From Ooceraea biroi (taxonomy: Eukaryota; Arthropoda; Insecta; Hymenoptera; Formicidae), in NCBI RefSeq assembly GCF_003672135.1, contig NC_039506.1, positions 14,012,001 to 14,076,000 on the forward strand: 64,000 nucleotides of DNA, read 5' to 3'. The notes beneath the pieces are model-generated. The model ran no database searches. It was not told where the DNA came from and saw nothing but the letters and a program-made list of their open reading frames with translations. A program made the translations under genes and the position numbers. Position 1 is the stretch's first letter; the number at the start of each line of letters is the position of its first letter. Positions 26,201 through 39,387 of the stretch are shown here, in pieces.

Positions 26201-29200
26201 GAACAAGCAGAATTACGTTCAGTCGAATTACGTTAGGTAGAATCACGTTTATGTTGGCCGTTCCGGCCGCGTTTGGCACAGATCAAGCAGCGCTTTCAAT
26301 CGTCCATCGATACTACATGTCGATATGTGCAATTATGTTAATTACAGATGATGGCAAGTCATTTGATTGGTATCGGTGATGCTTCGGGAACAAGGTCCTT
26401 AGTTTGCGTTAGCCTGTATCATGACTGTCGCAATAACGATAGTACAGTTGCTCGCGCTAAGCTGAAGCTTACGATGTGCGATTCAATTTTACGGTATACT
26501 GCCGTACTAGTATCATATTCCGAATTACTTCAGAATATTCATCCTGCGTCATAAAGCTTACCAATTTTCATCTCTACGACGCGTAAACGATGTTTCTTGT
26601 TCATCGTAAAGTACGTCCGTCCGCTGCTATAACTTGTACATCACGTTACGCGTTGTTACGAGTTCTAACTTTCTACTTTGCGAAAGGGGCCGGTAGTTTG
26701 CGCCGTCTATGGTAATACGGATACGGATACGCGCAGTCAGACTTCGCACATACAAAGAAAAAGTCACGAGGAAAAGAGCGAAATGCTTTTGAGACACTGC
26801 CAATCCCCTAAGAAGCTCCGTTCGGAAACTCGGTCCTGACCAGCACAGAGGAAATGGCGAGAAAACGCAGCAAGGAGAGAAAGAGGAGGAAAGTAAGAGA
26901 GAGAAAGAGACATTTGGGGGATGAGAATTGGAGAAAACGAATGTTACAAAAATGCACGCGAGGGCATAGAGGAAGAATGTAACGAAGACGCACAGAGAAA
27001 CTTCCGGCGGAAACTTCCGACCGGATTACAAGGCAAAGGGAAACATATCTCAATTCTGACGTCTGAGAAAATAAACGAGTAACGAAGATTGATTTTTCAG
27101 ATTATATAAAAAATAATCAGATCACAAATAAACCTGTTGCTAATTAAGTAATAAACGTTTGAGAAATAAATTGAATTATTCTATTCTATTCAAAACCAAA
27201 TTGCAATCTTGACTACTTAATTTATTTTAAGCAGCGATAATAGACTTAGAATGAAAGTATTGTGAAATCCGCGCGATTATTCATTTTGACTTGCACCAAC
27301 TATACGATACATTTTAAGACGTAGATTGTGCATCTCCGACTGCTTATACGAGCACATCTACATGATTGTGATATAACATGTGATGTAACTTTTCAACATC
27401 GCCGTGAAGAACGCGTAACATATTTTATCATGCTTCGTATTCGTCGCAAATGTATTCCTCTCTCATCTCCGGAACCCGCCTATGTCGATCCTCGATCATC
27501 TTCCTCGGAGCAATGCCTTCGCATCTTGGATTTTACCCAAGTAATATTCCCTCGAATCTACCCGTCGCACTCTTCTATAATCACAACTCATTTCACGTTA
27601 CATCTCAGATTAAAGCCAACTCAATGAGCAGCCGGTGAGGGGAAATTCCTCAGGAGATGTCTAAGTGATTCGTCCGGGCGATAATATCCGGCGATTCTTA
27701 TAAGATTCCCGAAGCTTGGAAACTTCTTTCGCCCCAAATCCACCGCGCTTTCACTCTCACAACTTCGTTTATATTATAAAATTACCAAGCGGTTGATGAT
27801 GTTTTATTTTGCACGTAATACATACCGTCTATATTTACGCGATGTGCCTATGTGCCTCTGCATTTTATTCTCAGTAATTCTCAGTATTGGTATATTCAGA
27901 GCGAATGATTTTAACTGAATATGATCGTTTCACAAAGTGACTAACAAAATTTTTCAGTTGTACCTAAACCATAAGTTTTCAAATATACAAATCGAGTAAT
28001 AATTAAGTTATATGTGACTTTAATATTAAAATACAGTTTTTCCTCTTTTCGCGCTACGGCGCCAACATTAGGAATTATACAAATTAGACTTGCGGATAAA
28101 TGTATTTTAATGCACGCCGCGCGTTCATTCTAATCTCGGGATTAGAGCTTACGCGCAACAACGAAGTACATTTATTTGCATCCAACTAAACACTATAATT
28201 ACAACCTATAATCCACGCGCAAACAATAATTTATGCCCGTACACATGTGTACAGATCCGTTATTATTAGTTCTCCTTAATAAGCTTCTGTATGTGCGGAG
28301 TTCTCTCTTTGTGATTAATGTTCCACGCGAATTACCGTTTATTCACGCACGAAGAGTCACAGAAACTGGATCCTCGTGCAATCGCAATCTTCTCCCCGAT
28401 TCTTCGCGTGTTGTGTGTATTTCTTTTTTTTCTTTTTAATATTCGCTCTCGTCGCATCGAACGCACGAAATTCGTTTTCGCAGATTGATGAGCGCGCCAA
28501 TTGCCCGTGATCCACTTTTGGAGTTAGTCCCGCATTCAAACACAGCTCGCTGTGATCCCTCCTCGTAATTTTAAACTGCGCGACGCGATTTAGACAGACG
28601 TAGTTTCGGTCGACTTGGATGTTCCAGCCGGCCGCGTCGACGTTGTCGTCGTATCCTCTGTTCCTTGGGTTTCACGCAGAAATAATTTACGGATCCGGGC
28701 ACTCTCGGCGTCACTTTGTCTTTTACGTCGTTTCATTCAGCGTTCCACACGTCGACGCGCGAGTCTTTATTATCCCCGAGACCTTCCTATTTGCATAAAA
28801 TCGTTGTATAGATGCAACTCTCAAGACATTACGAGTCCGCATGCATGCGAGTGCAATTCAACGTTTATGTCGCATGTTGGTTAGCGTTAAGCCAAGAGTC
28901 ATGATATTCACAGTGAGACAAGCCGGCGAGAGATAGTCGCTTACGTGCACGCTCCAGTTCCGACTACTCTCCGACGTCTCCGTGCCATAATTTCGCACAT
29001 GCACACACGTATGCAGCTACAAATTAATCCTAATTACCAGTTAGCTGCATCCCAGGTGGTAAACAGCGTTTAACGCGGAGCGAACTAGCGACTGTCAGTG
29101 ACGAAACCTTTCCTTGATCGGTTTTTCGAAATTTCATGTTATCGCATGTATCATGTACTATCGCAATGACGTCTTGAAATGTTTGAAACATTTTATAAAC

Positions 29201-29789
29201 GATGTGTTATATTATTGATTTTAATTTATTATTGCAGCCAAAGATCTTTTCTCTCTCTCTCTGTATCGTTTTATTATATATCTATGTATAGTATTTTTTT
29301 ATTTTTTTGTTGATAATGTTAAATTTTATTTCTGCGAGATGAACGTTTCATTGAGTCTAATAGCAGATTTTGTCAGATTTTTTTTATTGAAATCATCGGA
29401 TGAATGGCACATGTGTCTATCAAAAACTATATCATTTATTTTGACGTGTCTGTATAAATTCAAGATTTTATTTATGATATTCAGATATGCGGATTGACAG
29501 TTTATTCGTTTTTCCATTTCTCGAAATTTATGAAATATTCAGTTCTACCGACTTGCTAATTAACTGAAACGTTTCAAATATTCAACATTCGTGTTTTAAA
29601 ATGTCATTGTAATATGCAACGATGGTGCACGCAAGCCAGGCTAAATGTGAACATAAAAGATGATAATTTAGCGGCACACGACTTGCCCGATGGAAGCGAT
29701 GCATTTTATCGAATGCGTTCCCTCGCTGCTGAAAGCGGTCCAACCGTTTGACTTTGTCCACATCGCTGTACGTAAACGCCGAGTAATAT

Positions 29790-30244
29790 CGATCTTTCCT
29801 CTCGTTTCCTTTAGCGTTACGTGGGTGGAAAATAAATATTAGTTCCTCGCGCGCGCGACTGCGAGGGAGTTCCCGGTGAAACGCACGTACGAACTTCTCC
29901 CGCGACGTGCGCAACGCCGATCGATCGCCGTCGTCCGAGCTGAATTGTCCCGCTATGTGAACTATGCGGACGCGGTTTGCGTGTTGACGGATCGGCCGCG
30001 TGAAGCCGCACATCGCTGCTATGTCGCCGCGTCCGCGCGCCGCGTCGTCCACGCGCTCGGAACTCCGCGCGTGACGAAGGCCACGACGAGGAGGATGATG
30101 TAGCCGCACGCGGGACTACGACCGCGATCATCGCGACCACCATCACGACGACGGCGACGACGGCGACGCGCGAAGCGCAACGACGTGCCGGCGGCCTGGG
30201 AGTGGAAGGAACATCGCGCGCCCGATGCGATGTGAAACTGCGTC
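29790..30244 (+). promoter_or_regulatory. candidate promoter and 5'UTR island
   Basis: A GC- and CpG-rich block just upstream of the ATG at 30,245, with a short GACGACGGC-type repeat at about 30,140-30,170. It is the natural promoter or leader for that exon. No TATA box was recognised. Confidence 0.45.
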
Positions 30245-30877
30245 ATGAACCACCCCGCGACCCGGGACCCGCTTGGCTCCAGGTCGCCGGGATGCTGCTA
30301 CCACCACAGCCCGTGGAACCCGCACTTTTGCCCGCCGTGCAGGATCTGCCAGCGGCCGGTGCTCAGCCTGCAACCGTGTATCCTGCGACACCCGGTTCTC
30401 TTCTCGCATCCTCCGTCTATCGTCGGTCGGGAGCCGCAGGAGCACCTTCCGCCGGATCGTCATCCGTGTTTGGATCATCACCACTCGGCGGAACGTTACC
30501 GAGAGTGCCGTCGGGAGCACCGTCAAGAGTGTCACGCGTACGAACCGCCACGGCGGCAGCGGTCGTTCGAGGCACCGCGTCGTCGCGACGTTGACATCAC
30601 CGACGGCCGATCGGCCTCGTACCCGCACTATCATACCCATCCACCACCCGGCTCGTCGTCGGCCGGTTACACCCTCAGCAAATCTCCCAGCGTGCGCCTC
30701 GGCTCGCCCGGTGGATCGCTCGGTCAGCGTTCGCCGGGCGCGCGGGTACCAAAGTCATCGGGCCTCCCCGATCAGCCTCATCGATGGATCGGCGAGGAGA
30801 CCAAGAGAGCCTTGCCGTTGCATGTCTACAAGTATTACCTTGCGCATACGAAGGAATACCATCGGCAAAATATCAAG
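30245..30877 (+). CDS. candidate alternative first coding exon, 211 aa, unknown family
   Basis: An ATG, preceded 12 bases earlier by an in-frame TGA, opens 211 codons that run to the donor AAG|GTAATC in phase 0. The protein begins MNHPATRDPLGSRSPGCCYH and is rich in His, Pro, Arg and Cys. A Cys-rich part covers residues 17-45 (CCYHH..., CPPCRICQ), an Arg/His/Glu part 60-110, HTHPPP 130-135, and a Ser/Gly/Pro part 136-175. It closes with a better-ordered segment (RWIGEETKRALPLHVYKYYL, residues 180-199, then HTKEYHRQNIK). I recognise no domain. Being on the CASK strand, inside its long intron and in the phase of the preceding CASK donor, it is most simply an alternative first exon of CASK, but a separate gene is possible. 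Two other frames are also open over much of this exon. The frame chosen is the one with an upstream stop, a real ATG and a read-through donor. Confidence 0.55.
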
Positions 30878-33800
30878 GTAATCATCATAATGAGCTGGTC
30901 GCTCGCTGGCTTGCTCACGAGACTGATAATCGGCCAGACGCAGAGAGGATTAATTAACTTGTGATAGCTTGTAGCATGTGCCCAGTGCACTGGATATCTG
31001 TCTGAACATTTATATTTAAAGATCGAAACGTTCCGCCGACGTTATGGCGCATCATGTAACTACTGGTATCATTGAAGTTGCGAGCTCGATTGAATGTGAC
31101 AGTTTTTGCTGCGGTCTGAAAGCATCCTGGGATTCTGTCTGTACTCTTTACAATCTTATTTTTATTCTTTCCTGTCGATACGCGTGAAATTTAAAGAATG
31201 CAAGAATCGTCACGCGAAATGCACAAAGAGAAATCTTTGCTCGCTAGTTTGAGTCCTTTGGTCAACAATTTTGTCATAGTCAGTATATTTTATCTTGAAA
31301 CTTTGTGATTATAACTTTATTTATCTTGTTAGATCTTAATTAGATCAATCTGGTTCTATTGATTTTCAAAAGCCTATCTTTTAAAACACTTTCAGTTAAT
31401 GAGTCTCGAGACTCTTTAAACAATTACGGAGATTTAACTTAACGAACTGTAAGACCGGTCACATTTCCGCGATAATAACTGTCGTCATTAAGTGATGTCG
31501 AGACTTATCTTCAGTTCATGAGACCACTTCATTTCTTGCTAAGGTGTGGCCTTGGCACGCGGAATATCAAAGTAATTATCTCCTATCTCAGGTTTAAATA
31601 TTGGATACGTAGAGGGACAAACTAATTAATCACCATTATCTCAGTTCCACGCTCACGAGTTTTCGTGATTTAAAGTTCAGACGGGGCGATGTTGGTGCTC
31701 CTACTAGTCTTTGTGGAAAGTGGCTCAAAGAAGGCTCCCGGATAGAATTCTCTATTCTCTATTGTAACCGGAATTACGGTCGAACTGTATTCCACATCGT
31801 TCAGGATATCGTATCCAATATCGCGTTTGGCGAAGCAGAAGAATATTCTGTACCATGGGAATATAAACCGAAAGCATTATGTTGATTTTTATTATTTTTC
31901 TGTCTTATTTTTCACCAATGGATAACCATTGTATAATCCATAACATGTAGTGCACAATAGCAAACGCTTTAAATTTGAACATCAACAGTTTTCTTTTGTT
32001 ACAATTGTCATTTAATTCGATGTAAACGATCAATTTCTGTCTTCGAAAGAATACATTGCCGGGATAAAACGCAATCGGACAGCAATGTGCTCGAAAATTG
32101 ACGCGAAGCATGTACGAATTAGCGATAATCTTTGCACAATATTTAACTTAACTGATATTTACGACAGCTAAACTAGTGCGCTCTAATTATAATAATTACG
32201 ATGGTATAGGTCGGGGGCTCATTTATTCGCAACACAGTTGCACGTAATAAATCTCCATTTTGTTTGACATATAAACGCTGCAAGGGAATACGCGGTAAAC
32301 GGGCTAGTTTCGCGATGGGAATTTCTAACGGACGATTTTCTCGTTCAGAGATATGGTTGAAATTTTCGTCCGCAAGCGTAATCCAACATTACGTAGGAGA
32401 CTTCGATAATTTCGTTTTCGTCGAGCGTCATGCCATAACTGCTCGTTTCCAGCGATAACATTTACCCCATAACGCACTCTCCGGTCGTAAAATTATCACG
32501 ACGCTGTCGCGTAGCCGCGATATTTACAGTATACGCCCAAGTATCCTCGAGTCGACTTCTAGTACCATCGAATATACGCGAGTATCGCGCCCGAGCGCGC
32601 CTCAAAGGGATAAAGCCCGTGCTTTAAGCGGTCCGACATTTTTCGTTTGCAAACTTCGTTATAAAATACAAAGTACTCGGGGTCGGCACTCGTGCTTGCA
32701 ACCCACTCGCTCCCAACATCCCTTTCATTCATCATGCACCGCTATTTGTTATTGGCGCTCTCTACGCGAAATGACACGATGAAGAATAAAATTACATCGT
32801 CTCTCAAAGGGGTGAACATTGAGGGTCCTCTTTCTTCCTTGGGCTATATGCGACTGGTTGGATGAACTTCGACTAATTATCGGATGAAGTGGATTTAAGG
32901 CGAACTCTGATTAATTATTTAATATCAGGGCGGGACTCTTGCAACGAAGTAAATTAGGTGTCTAAATTATGAAATACGGCTGACCCATTTAAGTGGGTTA
33001 AATCACGGAGGTGGTTTACGTACGTAAACAAAGGAAGTGAATGTCTACGTTGCTTGTTGCGTTCGCCTCTCTCTCGCACGGTCTATATAGTGCAATATTA
33101 AATTGCATTGGGACCATGTTGAAGTTCACCACGTGTTTGCGTATACACATTTGGGTAAGATATGTGACCACATACACATACACACGCCTACTACTCTTGT
33201 CTACGCTAATGCAATTACTATAAGTTCGGAACAATATAGACTGCACTGATCTGTTTTGTATTTGTTGAAGTAAAAGATTGAGACTAAACTTGAAACTGTT
33301 TCAAGTATCAAACTGCTCAAGTGTATATTATCGAAATGTGGCAGAAACCAGTGACTGTTACTTCAATTGGCGTATATGTAAATTTTTATCAGTATTAATA
33401 TTTGCTCCTTACTTTAAGAAGAAACTTTCTCATGGAGTAATCCGTATGTACAGAAAAATATATTATAAAAATTATGTAATAGCTCTTAACATAATATTTC
33501 AGACAATGCAATGTAAAACGGGGATTTATTATCGAACATCTTATTCTTTTTAAAAACTTTAATGCTCTCGTCAATGTTTTCGTAAATTTTATCTAAATGC
33601 GAAATAGAATGTTTCACACAAGTGATGCAAATTTATGCTTGATTTCTTGCACTTATGCGTCGTGTGATCAAGCCATCTTGCGACATCTCTTTACGTAACG
33701 TTTTCCCCGAGACGAAATTTACTTCCCTTTATTACAGCCATTTCTTTGAGTAGTTGAGTAAGGTAATCGAGTTTCGTCCCCGGTAGAGCGTCGCACGAGT

Positions 33801-34512
33801 ACACATTGTATATACAAGTTTTACGCGTTGAACGTGTATATTAAAGTAAGTCGAAAACTACATTGTTTAATTTGTATTTACATTGTGAAATTTGTTACTT
33901 AACAAATTTCATAATATTTTAATTGCTTTAAATTTGATCATTTAATGTCGATATACGTCGAAAGTCAGAATCTACAATATTCTTTATCAAAGCTCTATTT
34001 GTTACGTAAAGGGCGTTTTTCTAACATTTTCCGATCGCTTAAAATTGAACGATTAACGAGGATTAATCTGTCGCGTCGAAGGAAAAACTCGATCAGAATC
34101 TCGCCTGGTTCGTCGAATAATACCGAGGATCGCGATAAAAAGTATACCAGGATACATTGACGTGACACATTGACGTGCATCTCGATATTTATCGCTTATA
34201 CTTACGCTCATATCCGCGTATGAGACTTCTAAATATGCAACACGGAAATAAGGAGAGACGGATGGCAAAAATGTTTCGCGAGCGGCTTTTTCCGAGCGAT
34301 GAAAGCCGAGAGGAGAAATGAGCGCGAAGGGAGATGCTCGCGCTCGTTGAGCTTGCCCCGTCTGCTATTTCCGCGAGCACGTCGGATGCAGCAGTGGGAG
34401 GACGAAAACCAAATGCAAGGCATATAGAATCCGAAGAAGCTTTAGGGTGGAAGAGGGAGAGACTGCGGCTGCACGGAGGAGGAAGCGCGATAATCTCCGG
34501 TTTTCCGCGGAC

Positions 34513-34552
34513 GTGCAGGATTCTCGCGGCGGAACTCGCGGGAATCCTGCAC
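34513..34552. repeat. strong 16-bp hairpin
   Basis: GTGCAGGATTCTCGCG and CGCGGGAATCCTGCAC pair over 16 bp with one G-U wobble around the 8-base loop GCGGAACT. It lies in a locally GC-rich patch (34.3-34.6 kb). At 40 bases in total it is too short for a normal microRNA precursor. Confidence 0.8.
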
Positions 34553-36850
34553 CCTCCACGACGCCACCGAAAATAAGGGATGATATAAGCGCGTTAAGAT
34601 TTTTCGAAAATACACCGCGACGTCTGAAGGAACGGCATCGGACGGACAGCCGGTTTCTGCCAACGTTTCCGGCGATACATTCTAAACGGCTCCTCGCGCT
34701 ATAACCGTCGCTGTAATGTGACTGAGGTTGTGCTTCGCGTAACGAATATCAAAGTGGCGCACGGCGTTGCACTTGAATATCAAGCATCCCTTAAAGCCGA
34801 CGTAACGAACAAGATTTCTTCCTGCTCTCGCGGAGCGGATTCCGCTTCAGATAAGTACGTATATGCGAGACAAGGACTCGAGTCTCCGCGAATGCGAATT
34901 TCCTCTGCTTTCGATCGCGATGAACGGAATTAAACAGCGAAGGAAGAACTAGTAGCTGTTACGTTGTCTCTTCATATAGTTTAGTTTGGAGAAATGCTCG
35001 AAGAATAGAAATGACTCCGCACTATATCATCGTTACGCATAACAATAGATTCGTCTCTTCTACTTATTCTCTACACGTTGTATATTTTTTCGTCCCTATC
35101 GACACAAAACACGTACTTTTTTATTTGAAGCACAGAAAGGGGAATGAAGTTAGAAAGTATAGTCCTAATAACGCTACCGAGCGGGGAAACGTATGAGTAT
35201 GTCATGAGCGCCGCTTTGTAAAAATTGCATGAAACTTCAAGTATATATTCTTCCACGGAACTAACATAAGTCCACAGCGCGTGGAAAAATTGTGGGGTGT
35301 AATACAACGTGATAAAAAATAGTCAGTACCATAATATTATATCACGAAATATGACGGGTTTTCTTTACGAGCAAATTATGCTTAAAAATCGCAACTATTG
35401 CATATTAATCACATATCAACTATGCAAATGTACGAATTGTCTGCATACTTATCTACATTCATAAACTATTTGTTATGTTCACGGAAATAATTTTTTGATT
35501 CTTCTTCGCGCAATTTAAATATAGCGGACCATATTTTTCTTTGACGAATTTCCTAGGTTGACAGCGAGTATTTTATTTTCGTGATATATTGCCGCGCTGA
35601 TGCGCTACGGTAGACGATGGGACACGCTTGGATGGGCATTAACTTTCCCTCAATGCGCCAACAGATCCGTGACATTTGTTGACGCACGTACTAAAAGTTA
35701 ATCCCGCAAAATGTAAGCGTGCGTGTCAGTTAAATCTTTCATCTAGCCAGTGTTTTACATATAAATTCGATATGGATATTTTTAACAAGAAGCCAATTTA
35801 GTACGAAAGTGCAGCAAATATAAAAATACTTTTTACTTAAGAAATAACATCCTGTAGAAACTATCATGAGGAAGAGCGAACTGAGGGAACGGAAGTTTAC
35901 TGTGAATCAACTGCGATTATCGTTAACAAACATTCGAAAAGAGAAATGATAAACTAAATGCAGGCAGAGATGCTTATTGGTAAATGCGAATATTATTCTC
36001 TAAATTTTAGAACTAATCAAGTGAAGATACAAGTAATGCGGTTCTCATTACTTCCACATTATTGCCACCTCATGATGAGTGTATTCTGATTGTTACGTTA
36101 CTTATGGATTCGAAGTCTATGGAGAGTGAATATCGGAATTTTTCTGTGCGAAGAGATATCGAGGGTCTATCCCGTCGCATCAGCGCGCGTTCTTTGCTCC
36201 GAATGTGTTTTGTTACGGCATGGGAGAACTGCGGAGAATATCTCACTCGATATATATTTACGGCACCGTCGAGTTTATGGTCTCATTTATGCTAGGGAAT
36301 AGGCGTTTATGCTACGCTTGATAGATCGCATGGCATCGAACTTTGCTTGGAAGAACCGATTTTACGATCTTCATTTTAGCCCACGTTAAAACGGTCGTTT
36401 GATGCGTGGTATAATGACAATGTAATGGTTTAATGGATTTATACGTTAATCGACGTATAATGGCTATCGTACATCTTTCTACACGTAATTCAAGCGATAT
36501 ATCGTTCGATTTATGTAGCTCGGTAAACAATTCATATCAGCACATAGAACCTTCTCCAGTAATCATAACGATAACTTGCGGAATTGAATTGAATTTCTTA
36601 ATTTAATTTTAGGTTTTATTATACTTATTTATTTTAATTATTGCTTTTCTATTATTTATCCGTTTGCTATAATATATATATTTCTATGTATGTATATCAT
36701 GATGAGAGCATATGCAATAAACAATATGCGAAACGCGAAAAACAGATAATCCGCGTTTGTTTCATGTCGCTACGTCAATTTTTCGTCAAGTATAACGTTT
36801 CAAAACTTGAAAGTATTAAACTTATTGAAAGGATAATTTTCCGTCGCAAG

Positions 36851-36917
36851 CACGTGGTGCGAGCACGTGGCGCGAGCACGTGCTCGACGACTATTGGTCA
36901 GTGATGGTCATGTGACC
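36851..36917. promoter_or_regulatory. triple CACGTG E-box cluster with CCAAT and M-box
   Basis: CACGTG occurs at 36,851, 36,864 and 36,877, an exact 13-bp period with 7-base spacers GTGCGAG and GCGCGAG. An inverted CCAAT (ATTGG) at about 36,894-36,898 and TCATGTGAC at about 36,908-36,916 follow. CACGTG is bound by bHLH factors (CLOCK/CYCLE, Myc/Max, USF). Paired E-boxes with 6-7-base spacers are the known tandem arrangement for CLOCK:BMAL1. The gene controlled is unknown. Confidence 0.6.
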
Positions 36918-37307
36918 TTCCACTGTCATCCATGCTCCGCTTAGTCAACTGTTAGATCTTGATTCACGGAGATCGATATGATTATCAATAGCTTTACATA
37001 GAAAAATCGCAGCTTGATGAAATAAGTTTTATTTGAAAACTAAGATTCTAGCGCTTCAAATAAATCCACATTTATATGTCTCTGATAATTCGTTTGTTGG
37101 TTATCATCAACTAATTACAAAAACATTAAATTTCTTTCGAAAATCGATCGGCGGTACTCAAAAGTAAAAGTCAAAATCTACGTTTTAAATTTTTAAATTT
37201 TATGATACCTCAAACCAAAGAAATCGTAGCAACATGAAACAAAATTTATTTAAAATATAACATAACAATATTTGTAATGTTATATTTTTGCAAAATTTAG
37301 TTTTACG

Positions 37308-37690
37308 AATTTAAGAACAAAAGAAAGGATGCAGAAGAAAAGAGAACGTAATCGCGAAAGAATAAAAATGAAAAGTAAGTGGAGAAGAGAACGAAAAAGA
37401 GGAAAGCAAATGAGAAATATAAAAAATGAGGCCCGAATCGAGTGGTGAAAAGAAAATTAAAGGAGCAAGAAAAGGATGAAGGAAAGAATAATATCATAAT
37501 TAAAGGCACACGATTCAAAGAGACGAAGAGAAGAAAGGAGAAATGCTAAAAAGGGAATTTATAGTAGATGGCAGAATAATTTAGTTTTTGTCAAACGAGA
37601 AGAAATGAAAGAAAGATAAAAATAGTAAAAATGAGAAATTGGAAAGAAAAATAGGAATTAATGAAACGAACGAAAAAGTTAAGGAAGAAA
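37308..37690 (+). repeat. purine-rich tract
   Basis: About 380 bases in which the plus strand is strongly biased to A and G (mostly AAAG, GAGAA and GGAAAG words). It has no fixed repeat unit. It is likely a decayed simple repeat, capable of triplex formation. Confidence 0.7.
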
Positions 37691-38339
37691 AGCATTTTCG
37701 ATGAACCGAACGAAACAGACGTACAGTTTTCCTGCATATTCAATAAGTTAGATTCGACTTTCAATGACATATATTATTAAGAATACATAAGATTCCATAT
37801 ATGAAAGAATTATACGTCTGTCAACGGCGATACATGCAATAAAACGCTCACAGGCATATTGTACTCATGATACACATACACTCACGTCACAAATGTCAAA
37901 CTTAATATGCGCGTAGCAATCGAATGTCGCGAGTGCATAGCTTGACAAGATTACGAAAGCCATAATTCAGTTCTCCCGTGTAAGGAACACACGAGCTTCG
38001 CTCGCTGTTCCAATTATCGACGTTGAACCGCGGCGCTGCAGGTCTGACTGTTGATCCATTAGTCGCGGACCTAAATATAACTTGTTTGTTGCAACATTAA
38101 TTCTCATTATATCGGGCCTCGCCCGCTCCTCGGACGCGAAAATTAGGCCAGCCGGTATTGTATGTAAATTAGTTGTGGATACGTGGTCCTCGCATGTCCC
38201 ACGACTCTTCGAAAATTGAACAGGACGCGAATAGCTTTCGATTCTGAATGCTGTTTAATCTTTCATTTAATTTTTTATTGACACATGCGATATTTCTTCC
38301 AAGCTATATATCTCGTAGTTGCACATAAGAATAATGCTA

Positions 38340-38370
38340 AAAATATTTTCTTTTTCTTTTACAGGTAAGT
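38340..38370 (+). promoter_or_regulatory. recursive splice site (ratchet point)
   Basis: A long pyrimidine tract, TATTTTCTTTTTCTTTTACAG, ends at 38,364 and is followed with no exon by GTAAGTG. This is the consensus of insect recursive splice sites: a 3' splice site fused to a regenerated 5' splice site, used to remove very long introns stepwise. It lies on the plus strand, the same strand as CASK, about 23.3 kb into the intron that starts at 15,080. Confidence 0.7.
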
Positions 38371-39387
38371 GAAACCATCCTCTAGCCCGAGACGGTATTT
38401 CCTCTTTGTAAGTAATTAAGAAACATGTTGTTATTATTATTTCAAGTAATGTACATGGTATTACTGCTTTTATGACTGTGAGTTGAATTAAGAATATTTC
38501 CGTACGTAACTTCGCGCGAACTGCTTTACAACAAACTAACTTCGACCTAAAAATGTATTTTAACCAACACGTGCTCGGTAGAAACCAACTTTAAAAGCAG
38601 CACAATTTATTGCTAACATTAAAAGTATGTAAATGACTGACATGGAAGCTCGCGTTGATTTTATTCTGCTCTGTTTATTTAACGGATTTATCTTATTACG
38701 CGGTTTTCCATTATTCTTGCTGTATTAAATAGAGCGCGCACGCGCGCGCTTAACTGAAATATCAAAAGCTCCGGACTATAAGTTATTTACGCTAGATTTA
38801 TTATCGTTACTATCGAACACTCCCTGCAATTTAAAATCCACTAAAGCCCCTTCCGTGATCGATAGCTTTCCGATAACGTTTGACATTTGCATGCTGAGTT
38901 GTTTTAATAAACTGTAATTGGGATCCTGCAATAATCTCGTATTACCTCTCGTGCCACGATATAATTCTTATCGATATGTTTACTCGTGATTAGGTAGGAC
39001 AGATACGAATTGTGCATTGGAGGGATGCTGAAAAGTGCGTAGTGTCAATTTTGTAAGCACAAAAGAAATCAAGCGTTTTATCGATATATTTCCGCACTAA
39101 CACATTTCAAATTTCTATATAATGTCTATCATTGAATCTCCACCTTATAATAATAGTCGAATAAAACTGCAGTAATTGTTAATTTTGTTAATGTCTACGT
39201 ACCGTGAAAAAGCCCGACGTAGAGCAACGATGTCACCGGTAATGTTCGAGGAGGAAGTAGAGAACACTGACCATACGCACTCTATTGTAAAATACAAATT
39301 TGATTTACACGTTTTACAGTTTACCAAACTCGGAATAAGTTACGAGCTTTTTGTTTGATGGTAGTCGACGGATAACTAAACTAAACT

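Larger units (their letters stand above)
15080..30244 (+). other. start of very long CASK intron
   Basis: I see no CASK exon here. Contents: AT-rich DNA; a purine-rich patch at about 16.5-16.58 kb; a GC-rich island at 18.4-19.64 kb; an inverted repeat at 21.66-22.07 kb; a CT microsatellite at 23.22 kb; and a purine-rich run at 26.85-27.0 kb. The many short frames are unsupported. Confidence 0.6.

Noticed and set aside
29582..30109. 175-codon minus-strand frame opposite the 30-kb promoter island
   Set aside because: It begins with GTG, not ATG, overlaps plus-strand frames, and shows no recognisable domain. Best explained by GC-rich composition.
30273..30881. Arg-rich 202-codon frame overlapping the 30,245 exon
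   Set aside because: Its stop codon TAA lies within the donor GTAA. The overlapping frame with an upstream stop, a true ATG and read-through into the donor is preferred.
36641..36904. 87-codon plus-strand frame running into the triple E-box
   Set aside because: Composition follows AT-rich DNA and then the 13-bp repeat. No domain or splice site supports it.
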